A stretch of DNA of 7,753 nucleotides. Origin: Bifidobacterium breve (GTDB lineage Bacteria > Actinomycetota > Acidimicrobiia > Acidimicrobiales > Ilumatobacteraceae). The translations under genes and the position numbers were made by a program. The stretch is taken from assembly GCA_943325425.2 (NCBI GenBank), contig CALPPJ020000050.1, forward strand, positions 1 to 7,753, in the 5' to 3' direction. The notes beneath the pieces are model-generated. The model searched no databases. It had not been told where the DNA came from and worked only from the letters and a program-made list of their open reading frames with translations. This document shows positions 6,363 through 7,753 of this stretch, piece after piece; the stretch's first letter is position 1; the number at the start of each line of letters is the position of its first letter.

Positions 6363-7753
6363 GCGGCACCGCCCATCATCATTCCGAGACGATGCATATC
6401 AATTTCCCCAGCCTTCATCTCACCAACAATTGCGCCGCGATACATCACCAAAATGCGATCACTCAATTCAATGAGTTCTTCAATTTCGCTCGAAATCAGC
6501 AACACTCCAACGCCATCTGCGGCTGCTTGCTTGATACGTTCGCCCATGTATTCAATGGCGCCAACGTCAAGACCTCGGGTAGGTTGCGCAGCGACCAAAA
6601 CCGAGGGTCCGGTGCTTAATTCTCGAGCGAGAACAACTCGTTGTTGATTGCCGCCCGACAGAGTCCACATTGGGGCATCAACCGATGAGCAACTCACACC
6701 AAACTGCTTCACCAGATCTTCCGCTTGTTCGGTGATCTTCTTGCGGTCTAGAAATCCACGTTGGGCAACATTTTCTTGATCGGCAAGAACCAAGTTTTCG
6801 GCAACTGACATGTCAAGGACACAACCAGAGTCGTGGCGATCTTCGGGAATAACTCCGATACCCGACTTTGACATTGCACCAGGGCGACCAGTCGCAATAT
6901 CGCGCCCCTTGACTTTCACCGAACCAGAATTCAACGCGGTCAAACTTGATAAAACATCAGCAAGAACTCGCTGCCCATTTCCCTCAACCCCTGCGATGCC
7001 CACGATTTCACCAGGCATCACCGACAACGAAAGATTTGCCAACTGCACACCGGCTGCTTTGGTTTGCACCGAAGCGTTGACAACTTCGAGAACCGGTGTT
7101 GGTTCAGCATGCTCAGTTGCGATGAACGTGCTGTCGCTTGACTGCCTCGCCTTGCCGCCACGTAAGTCAACAGTGCGACCAACCATGGCTTCGGCAAGCG
7201 CATGGCGATCAGTTTCATTAGTACGCATGAACGCTACGACTTTTCCGTCACGCATAATCGTGATGTCATCGGTGGCGCGCAATACTTCTTCGAGCTTGTG
7301 GCTAACAAGGGCCACAGTGCGACCTTCGGTCTTCACAACATTGCGAAGTACACCAAAGAGATGACTACTTTCTTCAGGTGTTAACACCGAAGTTGGTTCG
7401 TCAAAAATCAGAATCTTGGGGTCACGGCGCAAGCATTTAATAATTTCAACGCGCTGCCTTTGACCCGCAGTAAGTGATGAGACCCGAGCATCGGGGTCTA
7501 CATCAAGACCGTAACGCTCACCGATTTCGGCAACGCGTGCACGTGCTGCCGAACGATCAAGATGAGACTTTTCTCCAAGTACAACGTTCTCCCAAACCGA
7601 GAGTCCGTCAACCAAACTGAAGTGTTGGTGCACCATTCCGATACCCAAGTCGGACGCAATCTGCGGACTGCCGATACGCACGTCTTGGCCATTAATGGCA
7701 ATAGATCCTTCATCAGGAGTCACTAACCCAATGAGGATTTTCATCAGTGTGGA
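6359..7753 (-). CDS. Nucleoside/BMP-type ABC transporter ATP-binding protein (NupO/YufO-like), 5' end cut by window edge
   Basis: The frame is open to the right edge and encodes 464 visible residues. The first codons read STLMKIL, the end of a Walker A motif (GxxGxGKSTL), so roughly 40 N-terminal residues lie outside and the Met at 7744 is internal. The family is about 500 residues with two ATP-binding domains in one chain. Counting from that Met, domain 1 has the Q-loop VHQHFSLVDG (38-47), signature LTAGQRQRVEI (91-101), Walker B ILIFDEPTSVLTPEE and the H-loop VSHKLEEV (H149). Domain 2 has a degenerate Walker A AGVEGNGQR (251-259, no Lys-Ser), signature LSGGNQQRVVLAREL (362-376), AAQPTRGLDVGA in place of a normal Walker B, and Ser419 at the H-loop His. 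That asymmetry is usual for YufO/RbsA-type ATPases. The TGA stop overlaps the GTG start of the next permease gene. Confidence 0.94.
   Translation of the reverse strand, partial: STLMKILIGLVTPDEGSIAINGQDVRIGSPQIASDLGIGMVHQHFSLVDGLSVWENVVLGEKSHLDRSAARARVAEIGERYGLDVDPDARVSSLTAGQRQRVEIIKCLRRDPKILIFDEPTSVLTPEESSHLFGVLRNVVKTEGRTVALVSHKLEEVLRATDDITIMRDGKVVAFMRTNETDRHALAEAMVGRTVDLRGGKARQSSDSTFIATEHAEPTPVLEVVNASVQTKAAGVQLANLSLSVMPGEIVGIAGVEGNGQRVLADVLSSLTALNSGSVKVKGRDIATGRPGAMSKSGIGVIPEDRHDSGCVLDMSVAENLVLADQENVAQRGFLDRKKITEQAEDLVKQFGVSCSSVDAPMWTLSGGNQQRVVLARELSTGPSVLVAAQPTRGLDVGAIEYMGERIKQAAADGVGVLLISSEIEELIELSDRILVMYRGAIVGEMKAGEIDMHRLGMMMGGAA

Noticed and set aside
6359..7000. Loss of Walker A Lys, Walker B Glu and H-loop His in the second ATPase domain, considered as decay
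   Set aside because: The second site of YufO/RbsA-type two-domain ATPases is usually degenerate in this way, so it is a family trait rather than a mutation of this gene.
6810..7364. A 184-codon plus-strand open frame opposite the ATPase gene
   Set aside because: It is fully antisense to a gene with clear ABC motifs, its translation shows no recognisable domain and is rich in Ser, Thr and Arg, and it is a by-product of codon use on the minus strand.

Overview
The window is a compact run of seven genes, all on the minus strand, so transcription runs from high to low coordinates. The outermost two are cut by the window edges. Intergenic gaps are short (a 4-nt overlap, then 2, 34, 7, 33 and 16 nt). 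There is no non-coding stretch over 40 nt, and no RNA gene, mobile element, CRISPR array or clear terminator was seen. The arrangement looks like a single operon whose promoter lies beyond the right edge.

In transcription order, the right half (7753 to 4327) encodes a sugar-type ABC importer of the nucleoside/BMP class: a two-domain ATPase (5' end missing, cut in its first Walker A motif) followed by two different permeases. The order matches the Bacillus nupO-nupP-nupQ (yufO-yufP-yufQ) arrangement. A BMP-type substrate-binding lipoprotein would be expected just outside the window. The left half (4292 to 1) encodes four enzymes: a medium-chain dehydrogenase/reductase without zinc ligands, a class I SAM-dependent methyltransferase with an N-terminal winged-helix dimerisation domain, a TrzN/AtzA/SAH-deaminase-type amidohydrolase, and the N-terminal 234 residues of a luciferase-like flavin- or F420-dependent oxidoreductase.

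Inference on how they work together: the importer probably brings in a nucleoside, nucleobase or similar N-heterocycle, and the enzymes transform it. The TrzN-type amidohydrolase family acts on amino- or halo-substituted N-heterocycles, and luciferase-like monooxygenases and MDR reductases do redox steps on such molecules. I do not recognise this combination as a named pathway. The actual substrate cannot be read from sequence.

Organism: the protein families (luciferase-like/F420-type oxidoreductase, TrzN-type amidohydrolase, short-spaced operon), the GTG start and the intermediate base composition (about half GC by eye) suggest a free-living actinobacterium, perhaps an aquatic Acidimicrobiia-type lineage. 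A Chloroflexota lineage such as SAR202 is an alternative. This is a low-confidence guess without similarity searches.
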